Source: Amyelois transitella
Taxonomy: Eukaryota; Arthropoda; Insecta; Lepidoptera; Pyralidae
Length of the DNA: 64,000 nucleotides
Direction of reading: 5' to 3'
Assembly: GCF_032362555.1 (NCBI RefSeq)
Contig: NC_083514.1
Span: forward strand, 11,083,001-11,147,000
The notes below the pieces were generated by a model. The model was not told the DNA's origin. It did no database searches and saw only the letters and a program-made list of their open reading frames with translations. Position numbers and translations under genes: made by a program. Position 1 is the stretch's first letter; each line of letters begins with the position of its first letter. Shown in pieces: positions 10,581-22,627 of this stretch.

Positions 10581-10930
10581 GCGCGGCAACCGTTACGCAA
10601 AAATAATCCTTATAGCAAGATTCAGTATTTACGCGCGATGGCTTGTTAGCGTATTTCATTTCATGTATAAGTTTAGTGTTTTTATACCGATTTCGATGTT
10701 TCTTTTTTTATTGAATAGGTATTTATATGAATTTTTAAGAATTATGAATGAGTGTAAGTGTTATTGGTATTATAAACGTCAGAGTATAGAAATATAATAA
10801 GAAATCTCCGAACTGCTAAGCTATTAGGAATTACAGGTGTTATTGTGAGTCAACCATAACAGATAGACTTATGCTGTCTTGGGATATTTTTTTAATAATT
10901 TTATTTAGAATATTTCCGTAATACATGGTT
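10581..10930. other. Unassigned sequence inside the insertion
   Basis: About 350 bases between the Jockey-like fragment and the family C repeat. It lies inside the 1,725-bp block that interrupts the inverted-duplication arm, so it is probably mobile-element DNA, but I recognise no family. Confidence 0.35.
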
Positions 10931-10939
10931 TTGCTGTAG

Positions 10940-11144
10940 CTTTAACCATTAAGGCTGCACACGCGACGGAAGCTTAAAAAATCAAGTAATTTCTCCCGTT
11001 TTCCCAACATTTACTTTCATTGCTCTGCTCCTACTGATTGTAGCGTAATGAAAAGTATACTATAACCTGCTCAGGAGTATGAAGAATAACAGTACCAAGT
11101 TTCGTTAAAATCCGTCAAGTAGTTTTTGTTTCTATAAAGAACAT

Positions 11145-11181
<37 letters not shown>

Positions 11182-11300
11182 AATTTTACTGATTGCATTT
11201 TTGGCATCAGTATCGATCACTAATCATCCCCTGATAGTTATTTTGAAAATATATTCAATGTACAGAATTGACCTCTCTACAGATTTATTATAAGTATAGA
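10940..11300 (+). mobile_element. Family C LINE 3'-end repeat with CAGA microsatellite
   Basis: Runs from GCTGCACACGCGACGGAAGC through CCAAGTTTCGTTAAAATCCG, then a CAGA microsatellite (about 11145-11180). It ends TCAATGTACAGAATTGACCT and TTATTATAAGTATAGA. A second copy is at about 12105-12365. It is the right edge of the insertion into the duplication arm. Confidence 0.65.
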
Positions 11301-11598
11301 TAATTATACAAAAAAAATTGCCAGGCGATTAGAGTAGGCACAAGTACCTGCCAGGTGCATCGAGAACTGCACAGTTTAGGAAGAAAAATAAACTTTCTTC
11401 TGTAAAGTTGAAATTTAAGTATATGTTTTAGTATATCATTTAGAAGAAATGTGTACAATGACAGGCGGTTCTGAACAGCATAAGACCTTGACAGGCGAGG
11501 GGAAAGATGCTAAGAACGTGCGAGTAAGAAGCGTCACGTAAATGCAACGCATGTAGTGTCAGTGACATGTAAGAAAGTTAAAAATTATAGATGCAATA
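11301..11598 (+). repeat. Left arm (part 2) of large inverted duplication
   Basis: From TAATTATACAAAAAAAATTG to AATTATAGATGCAATAT. It is the reverse complement of about 12,664-12,960 with only two or three differences in some 290 bases. Together with 9362-9575 it makes an arm of about 510 bases. Confidence 0.9.
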
Positions 11599-11860
11599 TA
11601 CATACATACATATGGTCACGTCTATATCCCTTGCGGGGTAGACAGAGCCAATAGTCTTGAAGACTGAATGGCCACGTTCAGCTATTTGGCTTAATGATAG
11701 AATTGAGATTCAAATAGTGACAGGTTGCTAGCCCATCGCCTAAAAAGAATCCCAAGTTTGTAAGCCTATCCCTTAGTCGCCGTTTACGACATCCATGGGA
11801 AAGAGATGGAGTAGTCCTATTCTTTTTTGTATTGGTGTTGGGAACCACACGGCACTCGTG
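11599..11860 (-). mobile_element. Full-length TATG-tail SINE at the arm/spacer junction
   Basis: From ACATACATACATATGGTCACG to GGGAACCACACGGCAC. It sits exactly where the left arm ends. I see no clear target duplication. Confidence 0.85.
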
Positions 11861-12104
11861 GTATCACCGGCAGAATTTGTCTAAAGTCGCCACAAAAAAG
11901 AACAGTTTTTCCACCCATGGGTTATTACACGCATACAATATTATTAATTCCAATAAGAACGACAGCCCGCGTTTGCCGCAAACGGTTCAAGCCAAAGCCG
12001 ACTTTCGATGCTACAGGTTACGGCGCTTCATCGACTGCGGGTAACGCAACGTGTGTTCGCGGTTCTACAGAACAATGTCTGTTGATAAAACTGAAAAATT
12101 AAGA

Positions 12105-12365
12105 TTTTTTTTCTTCGTATTTTTCCAGGATAAAAATCCTATTTTATGCCCAAGATAATAAGGTATAATTATACCAAGTTCCATCAAAATCGAACCGTTA
12201 GTTTTCACGTGATGCCTGAACATACAGACAGACAGACAAAAAAATTTTTAATCACATATTTGTGTTTGGTATTGTTCCAGTAACACCCCCTGCTATTTAT
12301 TTTTTCAATATTTTCAATGTACAGAATTGACCCTTCCACAGATTTATTATATGTATAGATATAGA
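12105..12365 (+). mobile_element. Family C LINE 3'-end repeat, second copy
   Basis: Shares CCAAGTTCCATCAAAATCGA, the CATACAGACAGACAGAC run, TTCAATGTACAGAATTGACC and the end ACAGATTTATTATATGTATAG with the copy ending at 11300. It lies in the spacer between the inverted arms. Confidence 0.65.
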
Positions 12366-12543
12366 TAGATATAGATTGGTGCATTTTTGTTTTTCTGAAG
12401 AATGAATGAATTTTTAACTGTAGAATACATTTCAGGTAATATACAGTTATTTGATTCAATAAGATTCAATATATAGTCCTATGTAATTGAACGCGATATT
12501 CCATTCTTTATGACATTATTAATTTACTGAAATATTTTTTCAG

Positions 12544-12626
12544 AGGAGGAAAACGATATTGAAGAGTCGAGTGATGATAAAAAAAGTAGTAGTGAAGAAG
12601 GGTCGGATGATGATGATAATTAATAT
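12544..12626 (+). CDS. Possible terminal exon encoding an acidic C-terminal tail
   Basis: A pyrimidine-rich acceptor (ATATTTTTTCAG) ends at 12543. It is followed by a frame reading EENDIEESSDDKKSSSEEG, then SDDDDN and a stop. This low-complexity acidic/serine tail is typical of nuclear or chromatin proteins, but the tail alone does not identify one. No upstream exon was recognised in the window. The predicted 3' untranslated region runs straight into the right arm of the inverted duplication, which carries AATAAA at 12964-12973. It could also be chance, because short GAA/GAT runs can mimic coding sequence. Confidence 0.35.
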
Positions 12627-12663
12627 GAAAAACCGTGTAAATTACATAACACTTAGTAAAATA

Positions 12664-13175
12664 TATTGCATCTATAATTTTTAACTTTCTTACATGTCAC
12701 TGACACTACATGCGTTGCATTTACGTGACGCTTCTTACTCGCACGTTCTTAGCATCTTTCCCCTCGCCTGTCAAGGTCTTATGCTGTTCAGAACCGCCTG
12801 TCATTGTACACATTTCTTCTAAATGATATACTAAAACATATACTTAAATTTCAACTTTACAGAAGAAAGTTTATTTTTCTTCCTAAACTGTGCAGTTCTC
12901 GATGCACCTGGCAGGTACTTGTGCTTACTCTAATCGCCTGGCAATTTTTTTTTTATAATTATCAATAAATAAAATAGATGATATTAAATTTTGAAGCTTA
13001 CAGCAGGAAGTTTTTTTTTCCTATGTTTTTTACATTTTAAGAAATAAAAGTGTTGATGACGTGCAGGGCAGATGCCTGCCAGGTCATGATTTTTGGCCTT
13101 GGTGTGCTATGAATCATCACTCTACAAATTTCTAGCCTTACAGGAACACCGTTACTCGGAGGGTTCACTAGCTCT
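12664..13175 (-). repeat. Right arm of large inverted duplication (uninterrupted)
   Basis: Reverse complement of 9362-9575 plus 11301-11598, in one uninterrupted piece. At its centre (about 12,960) the two halves join as TTTATTGATAATTATA on the minus strand. This is the empty site for the insertion found in the left arm. Confidence 0.9.
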
Positions 13176-16100
13176 CCAGCTATTATGGAGCATTCACAGT
13201 AGTGAATTGCAATAAATATTGTTGTCTCTGCGACCCCTCGGTGTGGGGTCATCTAATGACGACAAATTGTTGCGTTCCCCCTGAAACAAAGGACGTGGCG
13301 GGGCGGTCACTCGTGACGTCATGAATCGCCACAATTGCTAGATTGTATGCATCGGTCACCTTAATATTCTTAAATGCAATGTTTTTCTATCAATCCGTCT
13401 ACTTAGTTCACAAGGTAATTGAAGGCAAATCCAGGTAAAATCCTTTGTGCTATGAACTTCATCAAACACAACCCTACGGATTAGGCTACTTTAAAAATTC
13501 TTACCGCTATAGAAAAAATGACAATTTCAGTTTAACGCCAACAAAGTTAACAAGTGTAGTGCAGTGACTATAATTTCCCACGATTCCTGCATACTTATTT
13601 CGCTTCATCGATCTTTTCATGTAAGTACGTCGAATTTGAGTAGGTATACTAATAAAAGCGTAAGATTATTTTAAATTTCACAATTAGAAGCCGAAGAGAT
13701 TTAGCCTTTTGAAGTGGCTAATAACAATTATTGCGAGCTCTCTAGCCGAGGCTCCGGGGCTTCTTCGAGCAATTAAAAATAATCGCGGACTCGTTTGAAG
13801 GTGGAAAGATGAAATTTTATACTTTTTGGAAAGTCACCTTTTCTACAGTTAGGTATATTTTTCTTTTTAACCAATATTTCGTAAGCAGGCATATAAAAAT
13901 ACAGGTGTGGAATCGACGAGACTGGCACATGTTGATTGATACGTGAATATTATGTTACAAACAAAACAATATAGGTACCCAAAGTTAGTGTTTAATAAAA
14001 ACAAAAATAAATGTTTTAATTTATGTAAAAGTACTTAACTGTGTAATTTATACAAATTTAAGAACTCAATCAATTAAATAATTCCATTTTCCACACACAT
14101 TCACGTTTTCCGCATTACTTCATTCTACAAATTATGTGCATATGGAGTATCCTATCTTGGCTTCCCGAGGGAATACTGAAGGTCTAAAAAACCTTTCAAT
14201 GTTTGCACAGGACTGGTTTAAGAATGTTTTTGATAGTGTTTGTTGTGTATCAAATCGATGACGCTTCGGGGAAATTGAAAAACGGGATGCGGAAATGGGA
14301 TACTGCAAGAATACTTAGCCTTAATTGAGGTACACTTATTTTGCTTAAAAGTTGTTTATATACTGTTAGACAAAATTGCATAGATGTAGTCTCTACTTGC
14401 CCCGCCGGGCAAAAGGCGTAATTTACTTTTGTATATATAGTGTTACTTGTCATGCCTTCTATTTTATTAATGACAAAGTTACAGGTAAGTACTTAGAAAA
14501 GTAAGATTTATTATTTGGAATGAATTAGTTATAAAAGAATTTCAATGTAGCACTCGTACTGGTCTAAATACCTCAACAGAACTTCAGTATAACAGTATTC
14601 AACATATTATACAAATCCACCCCCGTCTACGCTACGAAATCTCACATCTCAATAGAAAATAAATAAAACTGTAACAAAATACTAAAGCAAGAGCAATCAG
14701 GCGCCCTTCAGAAGCGGGAGAGCTTGTAACTACTAGTCTAGGGGCCTGGTGTATAATTTTAATAATTTCCTCTCCTCCTACCCCTCTGCTCCTCACCCCC
14801 TAGGAGAACCACCCAAGAAGACCCCCTGTCCTTCGGGCAATCCACAAATATTTGTTCCCATTAATTTCGCAGGCGTTTTTTGCTATTTAAATTTATCTTG
14901 GGTAGATACATTTTGAATTAATTATTTTGGATGACACGGCCCTATTGGTATTCATGAGTATTTTATTTACACCTTTCAAAAATAAATCTCATAATAATAG
15001 ACTCTGAAGAAAGAATATCCCCAAGTAGAGACAACACTTGACAAATTTTTGTTTAAATTATAGTCCTAAAACTACCTTATCTTATTCATTTAAAAATAAT
15101 ATCTAAAATAACTAATATCATAATTAACTTTCACACTTCAATAGCCAATAAACCCCAAAAGATCATAATAAAGTCATCAAAAACCCGAATTTGTATTGGA
15201 AGTCAAGCAAAGTGTAAGGGCAACCCGCCACACAGGCTGGGATGACACCTAGCGGTGACAAGGTTAAAAACCAACAGGGGAAGGTAGGGTGGCCAGGTGA
15301 CTGGGAAATGAGGGAATGTCCCTGTTTCTGTCTGTCTAGAAAGGGAATTTAACATATTTAACCGTCGTGCATGTATGACAGTGATAAACGTAGAAAGCAG
15401 ATCGAAATGGACGAAAGCAGGAGATCTGTATATCCGTCTTCTTTCCAATCTTTGCCTCCCTTGAAAAACAAATGTGAGAGTATGTTTGTACAGGGATCCC
15501 TTTCATTCGACTAATTTTATTTGTCCTATTTTAGTTTGGCCTAACGAGTTACGCATATTATTTTTTATCATAATAGAAAATTATGACACAAAATTATATA
15601 TGCTAATAGATAGAGAACCGTTTGTACAACCTGATTTTGACCTGGATAATGAAAAAGCTTATCATAATTTTCCTGGCGTTGGTTTCAGTTGCACTTTCTT
15701 GCACTTGCCATTCCAAAGACTAACCCTGATATTACAATAATTTCCATATTTTTTACTTCACAATTTACTCTACAATTGTCCCAGTTGTGGCCCTAATGCC
15801 TGGCAACCCTACAGGGAGAGCAGGGTAGGCAGCGGAGGGTGTTGTGCATGCGGCACACGTGCGTTGCAATTCGGAGGGCACGAGTAATGAAGTGGGGTGG
15901 AGAGGGATTGCTGGCCACTGAAAGCTATAATATTTATTTATGTTGAGTTTAACTTTTATCATTTTGTATAACTGATTCAACACCTGCTTGCATATGATTT
16001 TATATTCAAATGTTAGATAAAATTTAGTGACGAGACTCGACAAAGTTTTTACAATGCTGCCTGCCTTACGCGGCTTACACCAACTGTTATTATAAATTCG

Positions 16101-16740
16101 ATTATTTACAACCATATGCCAATGTACCTACAAATTTGTCTTACTATTAAGGTGAAATTTTGTACACACACTTAGCTTCTCTTAGTTTGGATAAAAATGC
16201 ATGCTTCGTGCTGCACATTACTCTAAATCCAACATAACGGAAGATCCAAGATGGAGAACTGGGTTATATTAAATTTCAATCACCAAAAATTCATTCAAAT
16301 CTTTTAGAGCATTTTGATTCATTACTTCATATCGAAGACAATCTGACAAAGTACCAAAGTTAAGCTACTCCAAGAATTATTATACTAAATCCTGATCTAG
16401 AAAATTAGATAATACTAAAATCATCATTCTCCTTCTATTACTTACTACCCTATACCTCCTCACCTCTGGATAGAAACCCGGAGTCCGTCTGTGTTAAAAT
16501 ACTGCCTTATTTAAAATAAGTATAGCTTACCTTAGCTCGCTCGCACTGGACGACAGCCCCACAGCATCTGCAACAAAAGTGCAATTTACACTAACGCGGC
16601 TTTCGGAAAAAACGCTCGTGACGTGACTCTCAGGAATTGATCCTCGTTCCGCTGCGTGATGATGACTGAAAGGATTTCACGGCTATTTGTAAACGAGTAC
16701 AAACATATTGTTCTATCATGTAATGGGATATAGAAACCTA
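13176..16740. other. Non-coding DNA, no feature recognised
   Basis: No gene, RNA or known repeat could be supported across about 3.5 kb. It contains short open frames, an interval of moderate GC near 13,190-13,330, and otherwise AT-rich sequence. Confidence 0.4.
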
Positions 16741-16742
16741 CA

Positions 16743-16820
16743 GCCTGTTAGGCACAACGGTAATATATCTGCCTCTGAACCACATGTCACGAGTTCGATC
16801 CTGGGTCAGTGAAAAATGAA
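16743..16820 (+). mobile_element. tRNA-derived SINE head
   Basis: GCCTGTTAGGCACAACGGTA with a downstream B-box GAGTTCGATCCTGG. The stems do not form a tRNA cloverleaf, so this is read as the head of a tRNA-SINE. Confidence 0.4.
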
Positions 16821-16882
16821 CTTTAAGATTATGTGATTCAGCTCCGTCTTGGAAGTTTATCTTTATTATCCTTCTTCTTCTT

Positions 16883-17001
16883 ATATTTGAATCTCAATTC
16901 CATCATTAACCCATACGGCTGAATGTGGCCTTTCAGTTATTTCAAGACTTTGAACTCTGTTTACCCTGCAAGAGACAAAGACGTTATTATATGTATGTAA
17001 T
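16883..17001 (+). mobile_element. TATG-tail SINE, 5'-truncated
   Basis: From TATTTGAATCTCAATTCCATC through ACTCTGTTTACCCTGCAAGAG to a TATGTATG tail; diverged. Confidence 0.65.
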
Positions 17002-19679
17002 TATTAATTATTGAGTTAGTCCCTAACACAATTCTTGAAAGTATTTCGGGGCAAGATCAATCTGTTTATTTTGAAAATGTTACAGATAAATGAGACTCGA
17101 AAATTGTGATCAGTGGCATGAAAGCGGTTAATATGAAATCATGATAATTATAATTAGTGTCAGATTAACCCTTGATTAACCCTTTACCCACCAATAAGCT
17201 TACATGAAAACATTGCTAAATGTGGCTGTATGCGCGGCACGTGCAAAAATCTCGTGGGCACCATTCCGCAAAACGATTATATTTATTCATGTATTAGTGT
17301 CTACAAAAAATTGAAAAATACCGCCTAATGATTAAATTTACTTAAAAGAACAATGAAGGAAATGCTGAGATTTCGAAATAACTAACACCCACCAACAAAA
17401 CATAATTAAAACTCGACGAGACAAAGCATTTCTGGCGAAATTGCGTCCACTTTTATTGCGTCTCTCAAAAAAAAACACACAAGGTCGAGGAAAACCCACA
17501 AAAGACGAGCCCGGGGTCACTCTGCCTCAGCTTATTGTGAACCACAGACATACTTTGAAATAGATATTGATGTATAAAATAGTATCACTAGTATTGTTGC
17601 ATTGCCATTCAACGTGGCCATGCAACCAGCCTTCTGGGCACGTTGCCGTGGGCAAACGATTTACAGGGACTACACAATTTATAAATTACGAGTTTTTTCT
17701 TTCTTTACATTATAATTAATAGTTTGAATACTGGTTTTAACATAAAGTTTATTTGTAATATAAAGGTTAAAAAAACACTAGTATAAATGCAATGATTCTG
17801 AGTGGACGAGCCACTTCTGAAATATCAAATATTATAAACTAATTCTTTCAGTTCTCAGGCCCAGATATCGATAGCACTTTCTTGCTTCCCAGGAAGGTTT
17901 CAGTTACGTTCATTTCACACCTAGAGCAACTGTCAACTGGATTTCCTTTTTTATAAGACGAAATGTAATTATTAAACGAATGACGAAATAAGAAGATAAG
18001 TTACAAAAGAATTATGCCGTCTATTTGAATGTAACTTTTAAGTCTAATGGATTTTAGTTCATAACACCACAGAAGGGACAAAGTCATGAAATTTTTGTGT
18101 ATAAAAGACTTTGAATATGAAAGTTTTCACGGATTATTTTAGGCGCAATTTCATCTTATGTATCTAGTCTGTTCCATTGCCATAAGTTGTCAGTGACGGC
18201 ACTCATTACCACAGTTATTTGTTTAATTAAGCGATGCCGCACAAAAGCCCGCCATTTTTATGAATTAACGTTGTTAGGGGACTGAGTTAACACAATAACT
18301 GGGATGGCCGTCGTAAGACGCCCATTATACCGAAATATTATTCACTTATAATGTTATTTATTTGTGTAAAAATGTCTTCGAAATGAGAATGCTTGGGAAC
18401 ACGAAAATCACGTCTCTTTCCCAAAGTGATATGCAAAGATTAGATCTTTCCACTTTCCTGATCTGTCTATACTTCCTTCGCTTCAGAAATGTTTGTTTCC
18501 AAATCTGTCGCTCGCCAAGGTTCGCTAAAGACGAGACTCAAGTGTTACCTACTTTACAAGTTAAACAAAATAAACTTTTTAGTGTGTTTTAAATTGTTGA
18601 TATAATAAAGATGCAATAATAGCAAGAAACGCAATTTTAACTGGCAAAAAACCATGCCATGCAGCAATGACTTTACATTTACAAACAAAGTGAAAACTAA
18701 CCAAATTCCCAAAGAACATTCCACTTACTTTAACCAAAGATTTCGCACCCAAAGCAATTTTGAAACAGCGCGAATTTCTTAATTAAAACAATTTTTTCTT
18801 TCGCTAAAGGCTAGTTTGAGCGTGCGGGCGCGAGGCGCGACGCGAGGCATCCGAAAGAGGCCTTTAATTAATGTCGTTGTGAGAACGTTAATTGCGATCC
18901 GCCTTCGCTTTGATACGACTGCCGATGTAGGCAGAGGGTTATTTTATCAAGTTTTTACCTTAATTTGGGTACTTTATTGCGAAATAGTTTTAGTTTTATT
19001 GAAATTATTCTGATACCCTTGAATAAAGTTGAACTTACTTTGAGGATAACTCAATATATGTAATTTGTCCCGTTTATAATGTAAAAAATGCCATGTCTTT
19101 CTGGAGTTTTAAGGATTCAAATTTAGAAATAGAATAGGCAATTGAATCTTTACATCACTGTTTTGATCACTTACTTAAAGTAGGGGAACATCTTCTTTTC
19201 CAATTTGTCATTACAACCGCCTTCCAAAAACTTTATTTTATTATATTTTCTTGCTCATAAACAAGGTAAAATGTCTTGCAACTAGCCCCTAGTCTAACAA
19301 AGTAATACTAATACACATAGCATACCCTTGAAAATGTTTTTAAAGGTTTTAGTCGTGAGTCGCACTTCACACCTCGGCGACGGCGCGAGGCGACGCGAGG
19401 CAAATAAGCTTGTGTGTAATTAGGCTTACAAGAAAATTACGCCAACCTCGTGTGAGAGGTTAAACGTCGACTGAGTAATTCGCTGTAAATTTTTGCTATA
19501 AATTATTTTCTAGAAATGTGATTTTTTTATAAAAACTCATGTAAACTTAATTTCATGAAAACCTTTAACGATACAGACACGTACGAGCGCTCTATAGATC
19601 AACCTACATAGATTTGTGCACCATTTTTAAATAAGTAAATATAAAAAGCTTAAGTTATAACATTGTTAAAAAAGAAATG
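17002..19679. other. Non-coding DNA, no feature recognised
   Basis: No supported gene or repeat. Two short GC-rich patches rich in GCGAGGCGCGACGCGAGG-like sequence occur (about 18,820-18,850 and 19,370-19,400). Confidence 0.4.
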
Positions 19680-19853
19680 CGGATTATGCGGTTTCGGGTC
19701 AAAAGTACCCGAAACCGCCGAGCTTGTATGAAGAGAGTTATGAATGTGGACGAAGCGAAAGAAGTATGCAGAGATCGTGGCAAGTGGAAAGAGGTAGTCT
19801 CTGCCTACCCCTCCGGGAAAGAGGCGTGATTTTATGTATGTATGTATGTATAA
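19680..19853 (+). mobile_element. LINE-L 3' end with TATG tail
   Basis: Contains a 12-bp perfect stem (19688-19699 with 19707-19718, 7-base loop). ORF2 C-terminal codons follow (GACGAAGCGAAAGAAGTATG; protein [19 protein letters not shown] in intact copies), then CTACCCCTCCGGGAAAGAGG, CGTGATTTTATG and (TATG)n. It gives the clearest reference for the LINE-L tail. Confidence 0.7.
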
Positions 19854-20006
19854 CATTGTTCAGTAGTCGATTGTTTCATAACTTTAAATCATTCATGGGG
19901 TTGTACGATTTTATAAAAGGTTGCCGGAGTCGGTTCTTGAAATGCCTGACCAAAAATTCAAAGAGTACCAAGGTAGGTACGAGTATGTAAAGAAAGACGC
20001 GGATTT

Positions 20007-20110
20007 GGAAGCGGCAGTTAATTAAATTTTGAGTAATTTATTTGCCTTCAAACAATGTTGTGAAACTAAAAGATATGACAATTATTAAGTGATGTTTGAA
20101 ATGTCACTAT
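20007..20110 (+). repeat. LINE 3'-end repeat, family D
   Basis: GGAAGCGGCAGTTAATTAAA to GACAATTATTAAGTGATG; second copy of the repeat seen at 3083. Confidence 0.55.
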
Positions 20111-20173
20111 ATAATACAATAATAATCTTGTGAAACAAATAAACAGAAATAACCGTAACGCTTCACAGTAACG

Positions 20174-20832
20174 CACCCGGGTGATACATAACAAGGTATC
20201 AATATCTCCGGAGAACAAAGCCGGTTAAAGGAGAACCGAGCTATCTTTCCACCCGGTCCACTTCACCCGGGTGAACAGCAAACAGATTCACCCGGTTCAA
20301 TTAACGTGACATTTAACGGAAAATCAAAACAAAACAAATCGTCTGATATCAATTATATCGAATTACTGTAATGGATACTCGGTACTGATAAGGGTCTGTC
20401 ACACACCTGGGTAAAAAATATTTCCCTCCGATCAGAAAAGCTGAGAAGGAAAACGTCAAACAAAGCTAATTTTAGCTGGTATCATGAATAGACTTATTAC
20501 TAACTTGTTGAAAAAAATTGTGTCAAATCAAATCAACAAAACTTGCTTCCAAAACCCTAAAATATTAAAGCAATTTCTTCCAGACAACCAGTGGATGGAG
20601 AAAGGAGAAAAATATTGACGGCGATGCAAATAAAATGCCGTCCAAAGTTAAGAATAAGACAATAAACATACAATACATTAGACTAATAAATAATACCTTT
20701 TACCGTTGTGAAGGCAACTTTAACCGGGTGCCCGACCCGGGTAAACCAGATTATACATCATAATTCACAAAGAGACCAATGTAAGCCAATTACGATTTGA
20801 TGACGAATGAAATATCCGGCTAAACCCGGGTG
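20174..20832. promoter_or_regulatory. Homotypic cluster of ACCCGGGT sites
   Basis: CACCCGGGTG occurs at 20174 and 20264. Close variants are at 20251 (ACCCGGT), 20289 (CACCCGGTT), 20404 (CACCTGGGTA), 20722 (AACCGGGTG), 20734 (GACCCGGGTA) and 20823 (AACCCGGGTG). That is eight related near-palindromes in 660 bases of otherwise AT-rich DNA. A transcription-factor module is an inference. Confidence 0.35.
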
Positions 20833-21690
20833 TATCAAATATTCATGGCGCCAATATGCGACCGGATGTCCGGTTAGCGACTCATATTTTTATTTCTAAA
20901 ATGATGGCCGCCGAGTGCCGACAATGCTAATATTATTTTCATAGAATTTGTTACATTTTCACGACAAATGAATATTTTAAAGTCTGCATTTGCATTTCGG
21001 AATTTGCACTGAAAAGTTTCCAATTCGTAATGACATCAATTGCAGGCGTATTTGTCGTAGAATTTTCTATTTCATGCACATTTTTAAAACGATATTATAC
21101 AGATTTTGTCACGATGTTTTACCTAAACGTAAGACCATCGGTTAGCATAGTCTATGAAGGTAGTATAATTTGTTTAGATACTGAAACAATGATAATAAAT
21201 TTTAATACGTTTATTTTCTTGAAAAATATATTTATTAAGATATATTAACATGATATTTATTAACATTTAACAAGAAAAAAGCGTCATGAAATAACAGATA
21301 TAATTAATTAACAATTTATCTATTTCCAAGAAGACTAATGAAGATATATCTTGAATTCAGTTCTTTAACAAACTGACTGTTTCAGTAACACTATTCAAAC
21401 TGAGGTAACAAAGTCGTCTTCACAGTGTAAAGATAGTGCCAATGTCTTCATAGTACCTTATGCGCTATCTAAAATCGGAGGGTGCTATAAATTAGGCGCC
21501 GTTGAATGCACGCGAGCTTCACAAAACCCCAGAACACTTAAATTTCAGCCCGTAAATTCAGCTAAATTGGTATTTTTAGAAAATGTGGTAGAAAATGCAC
21601 AGAAGATATTTATTTTTCAGCACTATTCGTGACATCAAGAGTATTTCTTTTTTCTCAATCGTTAAACTGATCTCATTTTATCCTATGGTG

Positions 21691-21789
21691 TAGTACATAC
21701 ATACATACATACATATGGTCACGTCTATGTCCCTTGCGGGGTAAACAGAGTCAACAGTCTTGAAAATACTGTTGGCATTAAGTTTCACC
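21691..21789 (-). mobile_element. SINE tail fragment, head-to-head partner 1
   Basis: A tail of five or so TACA units, GTCACGTCTATGTCCCTTGCG and GAGTCAACAGTCTTGAAAA on the minus strand. It is flanked by ATGGTGTAGT (21685) and ATAGTGTAGT (21790), a likely target duplication with one mismatch. Confidence 0.65.
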
Positions 21790-21799
21790 ATAGTGTAGT

Positions 21800-21985
21800 T
21801 CCCGGCACCAATACAAAAAAAATAGAGCCACTCCATCTCCTTCCCATGGGTGTCGTAAAAGGTGACTAAGGGATAGGCTTACAAACTTGGGATTTTTTTA
21901 GGCGAGGGGCTAGCAACCCTTCACTATTTGAATCTCAATTCTATCATTAAGTCAAATAGCTAAACGTGACCATTGAGCATCCATG
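21800..21985 (+). mobile_element. SINE head-side copy, head-to-head partner 2
   Basis: Starts TCCCGGCACCAATACAAAA and runs to AAATAGCTAAACGTGACCATT, lacking the tail. It lies inverted against the preceding tail fragment. Confidence 0.75.
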
Positions 21986-22627
21986 TAATTTATCTTTTTA
22001 AAGAACCATCGTTCAGACGATAAATAATTTGACTTAGCAGCTGGTCATTTTGCAAGGTTTCTTTTAAGTATTTCGATGAGCATTCACCTTAATCCGCGGT
22101 GTGACGTCGGGGGGCGAGCGTTCGCTGGAACTGGTAACCGACACCACTAGGAGGTGTGAAGTGGCTAACTGACCATTAGTGGGGTTAAGGGTTGAGAATA
22201 AAATATTGAAAGAATCAAAGAAGATTAATAATTTGAGATTCATATTTTAGGCGAAGGGCTATCAACATCGGTCTATATTGTTCTCATTTGTTTAGCTAAC
22301 AACCTGCCTGAATCCTCTGAATTACTATGTTACGAATCTAGCTTAAAGTAATCTTGAGTCTTTACATTGGCTCTGTTTACACCGTAGAGGATAAAGATGT
22401 TATGTGTTTGTTTTATTTTTTATTTCAATATTAGATTTGGCATTTGTCTTCCATCTCACCATCTCATATGTAAAAAGATAATACCATTAGCTATCTAGTT
22501 AATTGACAATGGGTTTTGTCGGTTTGGTTCGTTAGACAATGCAGACCATGACCACAATTCTTTGGTAGCTCTTATGCAAATTATACACACATAATTTTGG
22601 TACCTGAGTTATGCTTAATTACCTAAA

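Noticed and set aside
10105..10797. Several long overlapping open frames on both strands around the Jockey-like fragment
   Set aside because: They are shadows of one GC-rich LINE end. Only the minus-strand frames contain the ORF2 C-terminal motifs.
11145..11180. Short regular CAGA repeats considered as an array of interest
   Set aside because: A simple microsatellite inside the family C LINE end; the second copy has a shorter run.
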